From Streptomyces sp. HSG2 (GTDB lineage Bacteria > Actinomycetota > Actinomycetes > Streptomycetales > Streptomycetaceae), in NCBI RefSeq assembly GCF_016598575.1, contig NZ_CP066801.1:434001-498000 (forward strand): a stretch of DNA of 64,000 nt, written 5' to 3'. Positions 35,053 through 43,921 of the stretch are shown one piece after another. The position numbers were made by a program, and so were the translations under genes. Within the stretch, counting starts at the first letter, position 1. Every line of letters begins with the position of its first letter. Below the pieces are notes generated by a model that made no database searches, was not told the origin of the DNA, and worked only from the letters and a program-made list of their open reading frames with translations.

Positions 35053-35445
35053 TCAGCGGGGCAGCATCCGGGTGAGGACCGCCCGCTGCACCGGCAGCGT
35101 CCGCCCGTGCACGGCGCGGCCCTTGGCCGTGAGCGCGACCCGGACGCCACGTCGATCCTCCACGCACATGGCGCGCCGCACGAGACCGTCCTTCTCCAGT
35201 CTGGCGATCAGCCGGGACAGGGCGCTCTGGCTCAGATGCACGCGCTCGGAGATCTCCTGCACGCGAAAGGCCCGACGGTGGCCGACCCCACGTCCGGCGG
35301 CGAGCACGTCGAGCACCTCGAAGTCGCTGGCACACAGGCCGTGTCGGTGCAGCGCGCGGTCCAACTCGCACTGGGTGCGGGCGTGCACCGCGAGGATGCC
35401 GCGCCATTGCCGCACGAGTTCCAGATCCGTCTCGGTACCGGCCAT
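35053..35445 (-). CDS. MarR-family transcriptional regulator
   Basis: A 130-residue winged-helix regulator: RVQEISERVHLSQSALSRLIARLEKDGLVRRAMCVEDRRGVRVALTAKG is the complete MarR DNA-binding region with the DRRxxxVxLT wing. The N-terminal helices (ELVRQWRGILAVHARTQCELDRALHRHG) form the dimer interface. The ATG at 35445 is the first good start; longer frames upstream are low-complexity. The target is unknown; the SRPBCC gene downstream and the glycosyltransferase operon upstream are candidates. Confidence 0.85.
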   Translation of the reverse strand: MAGTETDLELVRQWRGILAVHARTQCELDRALHRHGLCASDFEVLDVLAAGRGVGHRRAFRVQEISERVHLSQSALSRLIARLEKDGLVRRAMCVEDRRGVRVALTAKGRAVHGRTLPVQRAVLTRMLPR

Positions 35446-35744
35446 GCGCGGCACCGTAGCAGAGCGGTGACGGTGCGTGTGAGTCGGATCGCGCCGGGTG
35501 CGCGGGACGCTGGGGCGGGCGCCCGGCGGGCCCGGGACGGGCGGACGGCGCGGCGCGGGTGAGTCGCCGCGCGGGGCCCCGGGTGGCACGGGTCTCCGGC
35601 GACGGCGCGGGACGTGGGCGCGGGACGGCCGAGTTCACGTGGGCTGCGAACAGAGTTCACCCGGTCGATCCGCGCAGGACACCGGCCCCCCGAGGCCGCC
35701 GGCTAGCCTGTTTCGATCCCGAACCTCGAACGTGAGAGGCCCGT

Positions 35745-36710
35745 GTGCCGAAACTGTCCGTCGTCGTCCCCCTGCACAACGTGGAAGCGTTCGCCGAGAA
35801 CACGTTGCGGAGTCTCGCTCGCAACGCGGACCCGGACTTCGAGTTCGTCCTGGTTGACGACCATTCGACCGACTCGACGGCGACCGTGCTCGACCGCTGG
35901 TCCGGGAGACTTCCCGGGGCCCGGGTGATCCGACACGAGAGGAACTCCGGGATCGCGCGGGCACGCAACACCGGAATCGACGCGGCACGGGGCGAGTTCC
36001 TGACCTTCCTCGACGGCGACGACTGGTACGGGCCCGGGCACCTGGCACGGTTGGTCGAGGCCGTCGAGGAGTTGGGCTGCGACTTCGCGCGGACCGACCA
36101 CGTGCGGGTGAACGGGGTGCAACGGGTGATCCGGCGGCCGGCCGCCCGGCTGAGGAACGCGGTGATGGATCCACGGGACGGCATCGCGCCGGCCGACCGG
36201 GAGACGATGGTCGACTACCCCTTCGTCTGGGCCGGAATCTACCGGCGGCGGCTCTTCGACGACGGTGGCATGCGCTTCGACGGGGAGCTGCGCACGGCGG
36301 AGGACAGGCTGTGGACGTGGCGCCTGCACCTGCGGGCGAGGACGTACGCCTCGCTGGGGCTGCACGGGGTGTTCTACCGACGGGGCGTGACCACGTCCCT
36401 CACCCAGATCAGGGACGACCGCCAACTCGACTTCATCCCGGCGTACGACGCGGTGTTGCGGGACGTGCTCGCGGACACGGAGGCCGAGCGCTTCCTCCCG
36501 AAGGCGGTGCGGACCTACTGCGCCATGATCGCCTTCCACCTCGGCAAGATGGGCGAGTACGAGACCTCGGCCGCCCGCCGGCTCCGCCGTGAGGCCGCCG
36601 CCGCGCTTCACCGGATGCCCGCGGCGGCCCTCGACGAGACGCTCGACACCATCGACCGGACCCGAAGCAGGCTGCTGCGCCGCCTGCGCGACGGGCGGAA
36701 GGCTGCCTGA
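35745..36710 (+). CDS. Glycosyltransferase family 2
   Basis: A 321-residue cytosolic GT2 enzyme: LSVVVPLHNVEAFAENTLRSL, FVLVDDHSTDST and FLTFLDGDDWYGPGHL give the nucleotide-binding site with its DxD-type metal residues. The GT-A core ends near residue 215 and a helical C-terminal part follows (about 220-320, Arg-rich). It starts at a GTG after GAGAGG. It is followed 3 bases later by the polysialyltransferase-like gene, so the two are co-transcribed and probably act on the same glycan, for example a wall polysaccharide. Confidence 0.85.
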   Translation: MPKLSVVVPLHNVEAFAENTLRSLARNADPDFEFVLVDDHSTDSTATVLDRWSGRLPGARVIRHERNSGIARARNTGIDAARGEFLTFLDGDDWYGPGHLARLVEAVEELGCDFARTDHVRVNGVQRVIRRPAARLRNAVMDPRDGIAPADRETMVDYPFVWAGIYRRRLFDDGGMRFDGELRTAEDRLWTWRLHLRARTYASLGLHGVFYRRGVTTSLTQIRDDRQLDFIPAYDAVLRDVLADTEAERFLPKAVRTYCAMIAFHLGKMGEYETSAARRLRREAAAALHRMPAAALDETLDTIDRTRSRLLRRLRDGRKAA

Positions 36711-36713
36711 ACC

Positions 36714-38066
36714 ATGCCCCACAAGACCCAGATCTTCCAGGTCTCGACCCTGTACGGAGCGGCCACGGTCGCCGCCGCGCTCGACGCGGGCCTGTTCGGG
36801 CCCGCGTCGGACACCCGACGGATCCTTCTGGTCTCCGACAACGCGTCGGTGCCGGAGACCGCCCCGCGGCTGAACGAGATGCGCGGCTACCCCGAGATCG
36901 CCCGCCGGTTCGACTCGGCGATCGACTGGAACGAGGCCATCAGCCCGCACCACCCGAGTTCGTGGGGCCCCCGGGCCCAGGACACCACGCTGTGGCAGAG
37001 GGCGCTCCGCCTCGCCTGGGGCATCGACGCCCGTGAGCCGGTCGAGTTGGCGGTCGAGTCGATCCAGGCCGACCCCGCGCGGGCGCTGGCCGCGATCTTC
37101 TCCGAGAGCGCCCTCCACGTGTACGCGGACGGCCTGATGAGCTACGGGCCGACCCGGGTGAGGCTGCCGCTCACCATCGGCTGCCGCATCCGGCGGTTGC
37201 TCCACCTCGACCTGCTGCCGGGCCTGCGGCCCCTCCTTCTGTCCGAGTTCGGGGTCGAGCCCGAGATCGTCCCCGACGCCTCCTTCCTCGCGGTGCTCGA
37301 CGAGATCTCACGGGGCGCCGACGCCGAGCCGGCGCTGGCCCCGGTGCTCCGGGAGCGGCCCACGGCCGTCCTCCTGGGCCAGTACCTCGCCGCGATCGAC
37401 GTCCTCACCGTCGACGAGGAGGAGGACCTGCACGTGCGGATGCTCACCGGAGCCGCTCGGGCCGGCCACCGGTCGGTGGTCTTCAAGCCCCATCCGACGG
37501 CCCCGGCGAGCTACTCCGCGGCGCTGGCCAAGTCGGCCGCGGAGGAGGGGGTCCGCCTGACGGTGCTCGACGCTCCCCTGCTCGCGGAGACGCTCTACCG
37601 GCACTGCCGTCCCGAACTGGTCGTGGGCTGCTTCTCCACCGCGCTGATCACCGCTTCCGTCTACTACGACGTGCCGGTGGCCCGGGTCGGCACCGCTTCG
37701 GTGATGGGACGCCTCAAGCCGTATCCGAACAGCAACCGGGTCCCGCTCACGGTGGTCGACCATCTCCTCCCCGACCTGGAGAGGGGGCAGGCACCGGCGC
37801 GGGTCGGCGACGTTCCCGCGACCCTGACCCCTCTGGTGCGTGCCGTCGGCTTCTGTATGCAGCCCAAGCTCCACCCCATGCTGCGCCGACCCACGATCGA
37901 GTGGCTGGAAGGGCATCCCGAGTCGGCCCCCGGCGCCTGCTTCCCGGAGTCCCGGCTGGCCGAACTGGGGCTTCCGGGCAGCGGCCGACAGGCTCGGGCC
38001 AAGCTCCGGGCCCGACGCGCGCGACGCGCGGTGGGGCGGGCCGTGCGGCGTCGCACGGGACACTGA
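36714..38066 (+). CDS. Polysialyltransferase-like glycosyltransferase
   Basis: A 450-residue protein of the alpha-2,8-polysialyltransferase (POLYST) family. The N-terminus TQIFQVSTLYGAATVAAALDAG, the middle TAVLLGQYLAAIDVLTVDEEEDLHVRML, and the CMP-sugar-type region FKPHPTAPASYSAAL (conserved HP motif) plus VVGCFSTALITASVYY (Ser-Thr motif) are characteristic. In Streptomyces such enzymes are linked to cell-wall teichulosonic or Kdn-type polymers, but no Kdn synthesis genes are in view. The C-terminus is Arg-rich. It forms a two-gene operon with the upstream GT2. Confidence 0.82.
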   Translation: MPHKTQIFQVSTLYGAATVAAALDAGLFGPASDTRRILLVSDNASVPETAPRLNEMRGYPEIARRFDSAIDWNEAISPHHPSSWGPRAQDTTLWQRALRLAWGIDAREPVELAVESIQADPARALAAIFSESALHVYADGLMSYGPTRVRLPLTIGCRIRRLLHLDLLPGLRPLLLSEFGVEPEIVPDASFLAVLDEISRGADAEPALAPVLRERPTAVLLGQYLAAIDVLTVDEEEDLHVRMLTGAARAGHRSVVFKPHPTAPASYSAALAKSAAEEGVRLTVLDAPLLAETLYRHCRPELVVGCFSTALITASVYYDVPVARVGTASVMGRLKPYPNSNRVPLTVVDHLLPDLERGQAPARVGDVPATLTPLVRAVGFCMQPKLHPMLRRPTIEWLEGHPESAPGACFPESRLAELGLPGSGRQARAKLRARRARRAVGRAVRRRTGH

Positions 38067-38846
38067 CGCCTTTCGCCGACGGCGAGTTCCCCGGTGCGCC
38101 GGGACGCGTGGACGGGGTCCCCTCCCCCGCGGTGGAGGGTCCCGGTCGCCCCGATCCGGCCTTCCCGGGCCCGCCACGCCAGGGCCGCGGGACCTCGTAC
38201 CCTGGGCGATCCGGACGCCGCCGCCCCTTTCCGGCCAGATCCCGACGCACGCCCACGCGCCCGGCCTTCTCCCCTCATGATGGGAGAAGCACCGAGCACA
38301 GCACCGAGCACCAAGCGACACGCATCGGGTGCACGACGCGCCGTCCCCGCGGGCCGCGTCTCTCCCGTACGTGTCGTGCCCCCACGCCCACCGGACCCCG
38401 GCCGGCACACCGCTCGTGCCCCGGGGCAGTGAGTGGAGGACCGCTCCCTTGACGGCTGCATGTCGCCGCGCACCATTCGGCCGGGAAGTCGGCGTGATCC
38501 GCCGGCGGCCGGCGCCGCCCGCTCCCCGTCCCCGAGGCGCGCCCGTCGACGGCTCGCACGCCGGGCTCGGCATACCTTTCCCCTCCACTCCCCGCCCAGG
38601 GGCCGGGTGTTCGTGTCGCGTCCGAGAGCCGCTGCCTCCGGGCCGACCTTCGGTGCGTCGTTCCCTCGACGGGACACGTCCGGGACGACACTCGTCGGCG
38701 CACCTCGCCCTCTTCCCGGGCGATCCCCGTCCCCGGCGGGAGCGGATCGGCCGCCGTCGAGGTCGGACCACCACGACGGGCGGAGTCGTGCGGGACCGGA
38801 CGCCTGGGCCAGGCGACCGCTACCCGGAGCCCGTCGGGGGGCGGCG
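38067..38846. other. 780-base upstream region of staR
   Basis: No gene is supported; several open frames exist but have no ribosome site and no protein-like composition. It contains a perfect tandem repeat (38288-38311) and must hold the staR promoter. Its length is unusual for this compact neighbourhood. Confidence 0.5.
38288..38311 (+). repeat. Two perfect tandem 12-mers upstream of staR
   Basis: AGCACCGAGCAC occurs twice in direct succession (38288-38299, 38300-38311), about 535 bases before the staR start. It could be a regulator site or chance. Confidence 0.5.
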
Positions 38847-41624
38847 ATGAGCCCCGACGCGGGGCGCCCCCTTCGGCTGCGGGGCAGGGAGCGGCAACTG
38901 GCACAGGTGCGGGCGGGACTGCGCGAGGTGTGCGCCGCCAGGTCCGGCAGGGTCCTGATCATGGAGGCCCCGGCGGGCGCCGGGAAGACCCGCCTGCTGT
39001 TGGAAGCGGTCCGGATCGCGGAGGCGTCGGGGCCGCGGGTGATCGACGCAGGGGCGGCGGCCGGTGTCGAGGGACTCGGCGAACCCGCCGCGGAGGCGGC
39101 GATCGACGCCGCCCGCAGGAGGATGCGCGGCGCCCCGGAGGACATGCGCGCCCTGGTGGTGCTCGACGACCTGCACCTGGCCGGACCGGCCGCCCTGACG
39201 GCGCTGTGCGACACGGTGGTGGCCCTTCGGTCCCGACCGATCCTGTGGCTGCTCTCCTGCACCCCGGTGGGCGATCCGGCGGGCACCCGGCCGGCGCCGA
39301 CCTGGCCGGCGCGTCTGCGAGGGCGGCTGCCCGTGGAGGCGGTAGGGGAGTTGGAACCGCTCACCGGGGACGCCTTGCACGATCTGGTGGCCGACTGCGC
39401 CGGCGCCCCGCCCGGTCGGGACCTCCTCGACCTGGCGGAGAGCGTGGACGCCACGCCGCGCGCGGTCATCGAGACAGTGCGCGGACTGGTGGACGACGGT
39501 GTGGTCCGGGTCGTCGACGGACGCGCGCGGGTGTTCCCCGATCCGGCGGGCGGCCCGGTCCAGGCGGGCGAGGCGGATGTGCCCGCACGGGTGCCGGACC
39601 GCTTCGCCAGGGTCGTCCTGCGGGACCTGCGGTCCTTGTCCGGGCCCACCCTGAAGGGTCTGAGGCTGGCGGCCGTGCTCGGTTCGCCGTTCGCCCCGGA
39701 GGAGTTGTCGGCGATGCTCGGCGAGGGGCCGGGCGGGCTGCTCGCCGCGGTGGACGAGGCGGTCGAGCGGAGACTGCTGGTCTGCGAGGAACGCCACCTG
39801 GCGTTCCGCACGCAGCCCATCTGGCGGGTCCTGCTCGATTCCGTGCCGCCCCCGGTCTGCGCGATGCTGCGCCGGCAGGCGGCGGAGGCCCTCCTGTCCC
39901 GCCCCGACGGCGTGGCGCGGGCGGCGCTGCAACTCGTGCGCGTCGCCCGGCCCGGCGACACGGAGGATCTGCGGGTCATCGCCGAGGGGTCCCGAAGGCT
40001 GCTCTCGGGCGACCCGTCCACCGCCGCGGCCCTGGCCTCGCGGTGCCTGGAGCTCGCCACGGAGTCGGCCGAGCGAGTACGGCTCGCCCGGACGGCGGTC
40101 GACGCCTTCACGCGGGCCGGCGAACTCACCCGTGCCATCGCGGTGGCCCGCGACACGCTGGACGAGGTGGTCCGGGCACGCGACGCGGGGGCCGGGGCGT
40201 CGGCGCGGGACGTCGCCGCGCTCCAGGCGTCGTTGTCGACGGCCTCGCTGTTGCTGGGCGACGCGCAGCAGGCCCGCAGGGCGGCACGCGGCGCCCTGGC
40301 CGCGGGGGAGGCGGGGCCCCCGGACCACACGGCCGTGGTCGCCCAGTTGGCCACGGCCTATCTGACCGGCGACCGCCCCTCCGCCGAGCGGGCCCGGCGG
40401 ATCCTCGCGGCTCCGGACCGTCACGCACGGGCCGTTCGGGCCGGGGCGTTGACATTCCGGGCGTTCGGCCAGTGGCGCGAGGGACACGTCGGAGCGGCCC
40501 TGGGCACCCTTCGGGAGGCCGCCGCGCTCGGCAGCGGCGAGGAGCGGGCGGGCTTTCTCGATCCCCGCTGGTTCCTCGCCTTCGCGCTCACCCGGACGGG
40601 CGAGTTCGAGGAAGCGGGAGAGGTCGTGGAGCGCGTCGGTGGGCGCGGCGCGGAGGCGGGCACGCTGTCGTCCGCCGTCGGTGCCGTGCTGCGCGGACCG
40701 CTCCACCTCGCCGAGGGCAGGCTCGACGAAGCCGAGGCCTCGGCGGGGATCGGCGCCGGGGCGGGCGGCCCGTCCGTGCCCATGCTCGCGCCGCAGGCAT
40801 GGCTGGTGTCGGCCCATGTGGCGCTGCGACGAGGGGCGTTGACCCGGGCGAGGGAGCATGTGCGGGTCCTGGAGAGCGATTTCCCTCAGCCGGTGTCGAG
40901 CCCGTGGTGGGCCGCCCGGATGCTGTTGAGCGCGCAACTGTCGGAGGCCCTGGAGGACGTGCGCGGGGCCTCGGACGTGTTGGCCCGGGTCGCCGCGCGG
41001 CCCGGGGCCCTGCGCCTTCTGCTCCTGGAGGACCCGGCCGCCGCTGCCTGGTGTGTCCGGTGTGCGCGCGCGGCCCGACTGGAGGATCTCGTCCGTGAGG
41101 TCGTGGCCACCGCCGAGCTACTCCGCCACCACAACCGCCGGGTACCCGCCGTCGTTGCCGCGGCCACGCATGCCCGGGGTCTCGCCGACGGCGACCCGGA
41201 CGCCTTGGCCCGAGCCGACCTGCTGCACCGCAACCCCTGGGCCGGAGCCGCCGCCGCCGAGGACCGCGCCGCCGTCCTGCTCGACCTGGGCGAGCGCGAC
41301 GCCGCCGTCGCGGAGCTGGACCGCGCGCTGAGCGCCTACGGCGGTCTGGGCGGCGACCGCGACTCCGCCAGGGTACGGGCCCGGCTGCGGGAGCTCGGGG
41401 TGCGGCGTCGGCACTGGAACCACGCCAAGCGCCCGGACTCGGGCTGGGACAGCCTCACCGACACCGAGCGCAGGGTCGCGGAGCTGGTGGCCGACGGTCT
41501 CACCAACCAGCAGACCGCACGCCGTCTGTTCGTCTCCCCGCACACCGTCGGCTTCCACCTGCGACAGATCTACCGCAAGCTCGGCATCCGGTCCCGGACG
41601 GCGCTGATCCGCACCAGGCCCTGA
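38847..41624 (+). CDS. staR: LAL-type LuxR regulator, pathway-specific activator StaR
   Basis: A 925-residue large ATP-binding LuxR (MalT/LAL) regulator. The N-terminal AAA-like domain has Walker A EAPAGAGKTRLLL (about 46-58) and Walker B-like ALVVLDDLHLAG (about 107-118). A long helical, TPR-like middle follows. The C-terminal LuxR helix-turn-helix is DSLTDTERRVAELVADGLTNQQTARRLFVSPHTVGFHLRQIYRKLGI (about 868-914). It lies at the left end of the indolocarbazole cluster and converges on staB with 35 bases between, the same place as staR in the characterised sta cluster. Expected to activate the sta promoters. The ATG at 38847 follows a weak G-rich site. Confidence 0.88.
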   Translation: MSPDAGRPLRLRGRERQLAQVRAGLREVCAARSGRVLIMEAPAGAGKTRLLLEAVRIAEASGPRVIDAGAAAGVEGLGEPAAEAAIDAARRRMRGAPEDMRALVVLDDLHLAGPAALTALCDTVVALRSRPILWLLSCTPVGDPAGTRPAPTWPARLRGRLPVEAVGELEPLTGDALHDLVADCAGAPPGRDLLDLAESVDATPRAVIETVRGLVDDGVVRVVDGRARVFPDPAGGPVQAGEADVPARVPDRFARVVLRDLRSLSGPTLKGLRLAAVLGSPFAPEELSAMLGEGPGGLLAAVDEAVERRLLVCEERHLAFRTQPIWRVLLDSVPPPVCAMLRRQAAEALLSRPDGVARAALQLVRVARPGDTEDLRVIAEGSRRLLSGDPSTAAALASRCLELATESAERVRLARTAVDAFTRAGELTRAIAVARDTLDEVVRARDAGAGASARDVAALQASLSTASLLLGDAQQARRAARGALAAGEAGPPDHTAVVAQLATAYLTGDRPSAERARRILAAPDRHARAVRAGALTFRAFGQWREGHVGAALGTLREAAALGSGEERAGFLDPRWFLAFALTRTGEFEEAGEVVERVGGRGAEAGTLSSAVGAVLRGPLHLAEGRLDEAEASAGIGAGAGGPSVPMLAPQAWLVSAHVALRRGALTRAREHVRVLESDFPQPVSSPWWAARMLLSAQLSEALEDVRGASDVLARVAARPGALRLLLLEDPAAAAWCVRCARAARLEDLVREVVATAELLRHHNRRVPAVVAAATHARGLADGDPDALARADLLHRNPWAGAAAAEDRAAVLLDLGERDAAVAELDRALSAYGGLGGDRDSARVRARLRELGVRRRHWNHAKRPDSGWDSLTDTERRVAELVADGLTNQQTARRLFVSPHTVGFHLRQIYRKLGIRSRTALIRTRP

Positions 41625-41659
41625 CCGAGGGGCGCGCGGAGCGCCGGTGCCGGCCGGGG

Positions 41660-42607
41660 TCACGAGCGCCGTCGCAGCGGTTCCCACCAGGAGCGGTTGG
41701 CGCGGTACCACCGGACGGTCTCGGCCAACCCGCGCTCGAAGTCGACCCGGGGGACGTGACCGAGGTCCCGGATTCTGCCGTCGTCCAACGAGTACCGCCG
41801 ATCGTGACCCTTGCGGTCCGCCACGTGGTCGACGCGGCGCCAGTCGGCGTCCACCGACGCCAAAAGCCGGGCGGTCAGCTCGCGGTTGGTCAGCTCGGCG
41901 GTTCCCGCGACGTGGTAGACCTCGCCGGCCGCTCCGCGTTCGGCGACCAGTCGTACCGCGCGGCAGTGGTCGTCGACGTGGATCCAGTCGCGGGTCTGCC
42001 CCCCGTCGCCGTAGAGGGGGACGTTCAGCCCGTCCAGGAGGTTGGTGACGAACAGCGGGACGATCTTCTCCGGGTACTGGTGGGGCCCGTAGTTGTTGCC
42101 GCACCGTGTGACGCTGACCGACAACCCGTGAGTGCGCGCGTAGGCGAGCGCGATCAGGTCGCCGCCCGCCTTGGTCGCGGCGTAGGGGGAGTTCGGCGCG
42201 AGGGGCGCCGACTCGTCCCAGGAGCCCTTCTCGATACTGCCGTAGACCTCGTCGGTGGAGACGTGGACCACCCTGGGGGTGCCCGCGCGCAGACACGCCG
42301 CCATGAGGGTGTCCACTCCCAGGACGTTGCTGCGCGCGAACGCCTCCGCGTCGGCGATCGACCGGTCGACGTGGGTCTCGGCGGCGAAGTTGACGACGAC
42401 GTCGTGGCCCGGCACCACCTCCGCCAGCAACCGCGCGTCGCAGATGTCCCCGCGCACGAAGCGGAACCGTCCCGCGACGGGCTCCAGATTGGCCGGGTTT
42501 CCGGCGTACGTCAGCTTGTCGAGGACGGTGAGCCGGTCCCGGGCGGCGTACGAACGCACGAAGTGCGAGCCGATGAAGCCCGCGCCACCGGTGACGAGGA
42601 TCCTCAC
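41660..42607 (-). CDS. staB: dTDP-glucose 4,6-dehydratase
   Basis: A 315-residue extended SDR enzyme that converts dTDP-glucose to dTDP-4-keto-6-deoxyglucose, the second step of staurosporine sugar synthesis. The NAD motif GGAGFIGSHF is at residues 7-16, the active-site Thr-Asp-Glu is in VSTDEVYGS, and Tyr-x3-Lys is in SPYAATKAGGD. CGNNYGPHQYPEKIVPLF is a family hallmark. Its start overlaps the staA stop by 4 bases (ATGA), so it is co-translated after staA. It is the last gene of the minus-strand staG-staN-staA-staB group. Confidence 0.94.
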   Translation of the reverse strand: MRILVTGGAGFIGSHFVRSYAARDRLTVLDKLTYAGNPANLEPVAGRFRFVRGDICDARLLAEVVPGHDVVVNFAAETHVDRSIADAEAFARSNVLGVDTLMAACLRAGTPRVVHVSTDEVYGSIEKGSWDESAPLAPNSPYAATKAGGDLIALAYARTHGLSVSVTRCGNNYGPHQYPEKIVPLFVTNLLDGLNVPLYGDGGQTRDWIHVDDHCRAVRLVAERGAAGEVYHVAGTAELTNRELTARLLASVDADWRRVDHVADRKGHDRRYSLDDGRIRDLGHVPRVDFERGLAETVRWYRANRSWWEPLRRRS

Positions 42608-43668
42608 GATGTCACCCGCACCCGGCTGTGGTCCCCCAGGACGAGACTGTGGGCCCTCAGGATCCGGGGGGACGAACTGACCTCCACCTCGCGTCCGATC
42701 AGGGACCGCTCCACGCGGCGCACCCCGACGATCGAGGCACCGCGCAGCACGATGGAGTACTCGACCTCGCTGTCGACGACGGTGCAGTCACTGTCGATGG
42801 ACGTGAAGGGACCGATGTAGGAGTCGCGGACACGGGTGCCGGCCGCCACCACCGCCGGCCCGACGATGCGGGAACCGACGACGGTGGCACCCTCCTCGAC
42901 GACCACCCGACCGATCAGCTCGCTGGAGCGGACCTCGCCGGAGCAGTCCGCCTCGATCCCGTCGAGGACGAGTCGGTTGACCTCCAGCATGTCGGCGACG
43001 TTGCCGGTGTCCTTCCAGTACCCGGACACCGGCGTTGCCTCCACGCGACAGCCGTCGTCGATCAGGGCCTGGATGGCGTCGGTGATCTCCAGCTCGCCCC
43101 GCCAGGAGGGCTTGAGCCGGCCGACCACATCGTGCACGCGCGCGCCGAACAGGTAGACGCCGACCAGCGCCAGGTCGCTCCTGGGATGCTCGGGCTTCTC
43201 CTCCAGACCGGTCACGCGACCCTCCGCGTCCAACTCCACCACGCCGAAGGCGCGAGGGTCCGACACTCGCGTCAGCAGGATCTGGGCATCGGGACGGTGC
43301 CGCTCGAACCTCCGGACCAGCGCGCTGATTCCGCCGACGATGAAGTTGTCGCCGAGGTACATGACGAAGTCGTCGTCTCCCAGGTAGTCCCGCGCGACGC
43401 CCACGGCGTGGGCCAGGCCGAGGGGAGCTTCCTGTGGCAGGTAGGTGACGTCCAGGCCGAAACGCGAACCGTCGCCGACCGCCGCCTCGATCTCCGCCGC
43501 GGTGTCGCCCACGACGATACCCACCTCGTGGATCCCGGCCTCGGCGATCGATTCCAGACCGTAGAAGAGCACCGGCTTGTTGGCGACGGGCACGAGCTGC
43601 TTGGCCGACGTGTGCGTGATCGGCCGTAGCCGGGACCCCGACCCCCCGGCGAGCACCAGGGCCTTCAC
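42604..43668 (-). CDS. staA: Glucose-1-phosphate thymidylyltransferase
   Basis: A 354-residue nucleotidyltransferase of the long (StrD/RmlA2-like) type that makes dTDP-glucose from glucose-1-phosphate and dTTP, the first step toward the aminosugar. LVLAGGSGSRLRPITHTSAKQLVPVANKPV is the N-terminal signature; YLGDNFIVGG and LEITDAIQALIDDG are also typical. A C-terminal left-handed beta-helix of hexapeptide repeats (about 240-340) distinguishes it from the short RmlA. A hairpin (43695-43731) lies just upstream, between staN and staA, so staA-staB may also have their own promoter. Confidence 0.94.
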   Translation of the reverse strand: MKALVLAGGSGSRLRPITHTSAKQLVPVANKPVLFYGLESIAEAGIHEVGIVVGDTAAEIEAAVGDGSRFGLDVTYLPQEAPLGLAHAVGVARDYLGDDDFVMYLGDNFIVGGISALVRRFERHRPDAQILLTRVSDPRAFGVVELDAEGRVTGLEEKPEHPRSDLALVGVYLFGARVHDVVGRLKPSWRGELEITDAIQALIDDGCRVEATPVSGYWKDTGNVADMLEVNRLVLDGIEADCSGEVRSSELIGRVVVEEGATVVGSRIVGPAVVAAGTRVRDSYIGPFTSIDSDCTVVDSEVEYSIVLRGASIVGVRRVERSLIGREVEVSSSPRILRAHSLVLGDHSRVRVTS

Positions 43669-43694
43669 CGGGCGACCCTCGCCGGCCGGGAGCG

Positions 43695-43731
43695 GGGCCC
43701 CACCGGATCGGGAACCGGGCCGGTGGGGCCC
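43695..43731 (-). terminator. Strong hairpin inside the minus-strand sta unit
   Basis: A perfect 12-bp stem GGGCCCCACCGG (43695-43706) and CCGGTGGGGCCC (43720-43731), 13-base loop, in the 253-base gap between staN and staA. It may end the staG-staN transcript or attenuate read-through into staA-staB. Confidence 0.7.
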
Positions 43732-43921
43732 TCTCGGCGGGGTCGCGTCGTCCGAGGAGTCCGGTCTGCGGCCGGGGTGTCGAGGGGATGTGCAGCCATC
43801 GTCGTCTCCGCAACGTCGGTCTGGCGGGTGGGGGCGGGCTCGGTCCCGCCGCTCCGGGCGCGACCGTGTGGGGCGGCGCCCGGGCCACGCCGAACGGCGG
43901 TCTCGGGACGGCGCGGGGGCC

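Noticed and set aside
35498..35744. Open frames between the MarR gene and the GT2 gene
   Set aside because: Arg/Gly-rich translations without start context; treated as the promoter region of the glycosyltransferase operon.
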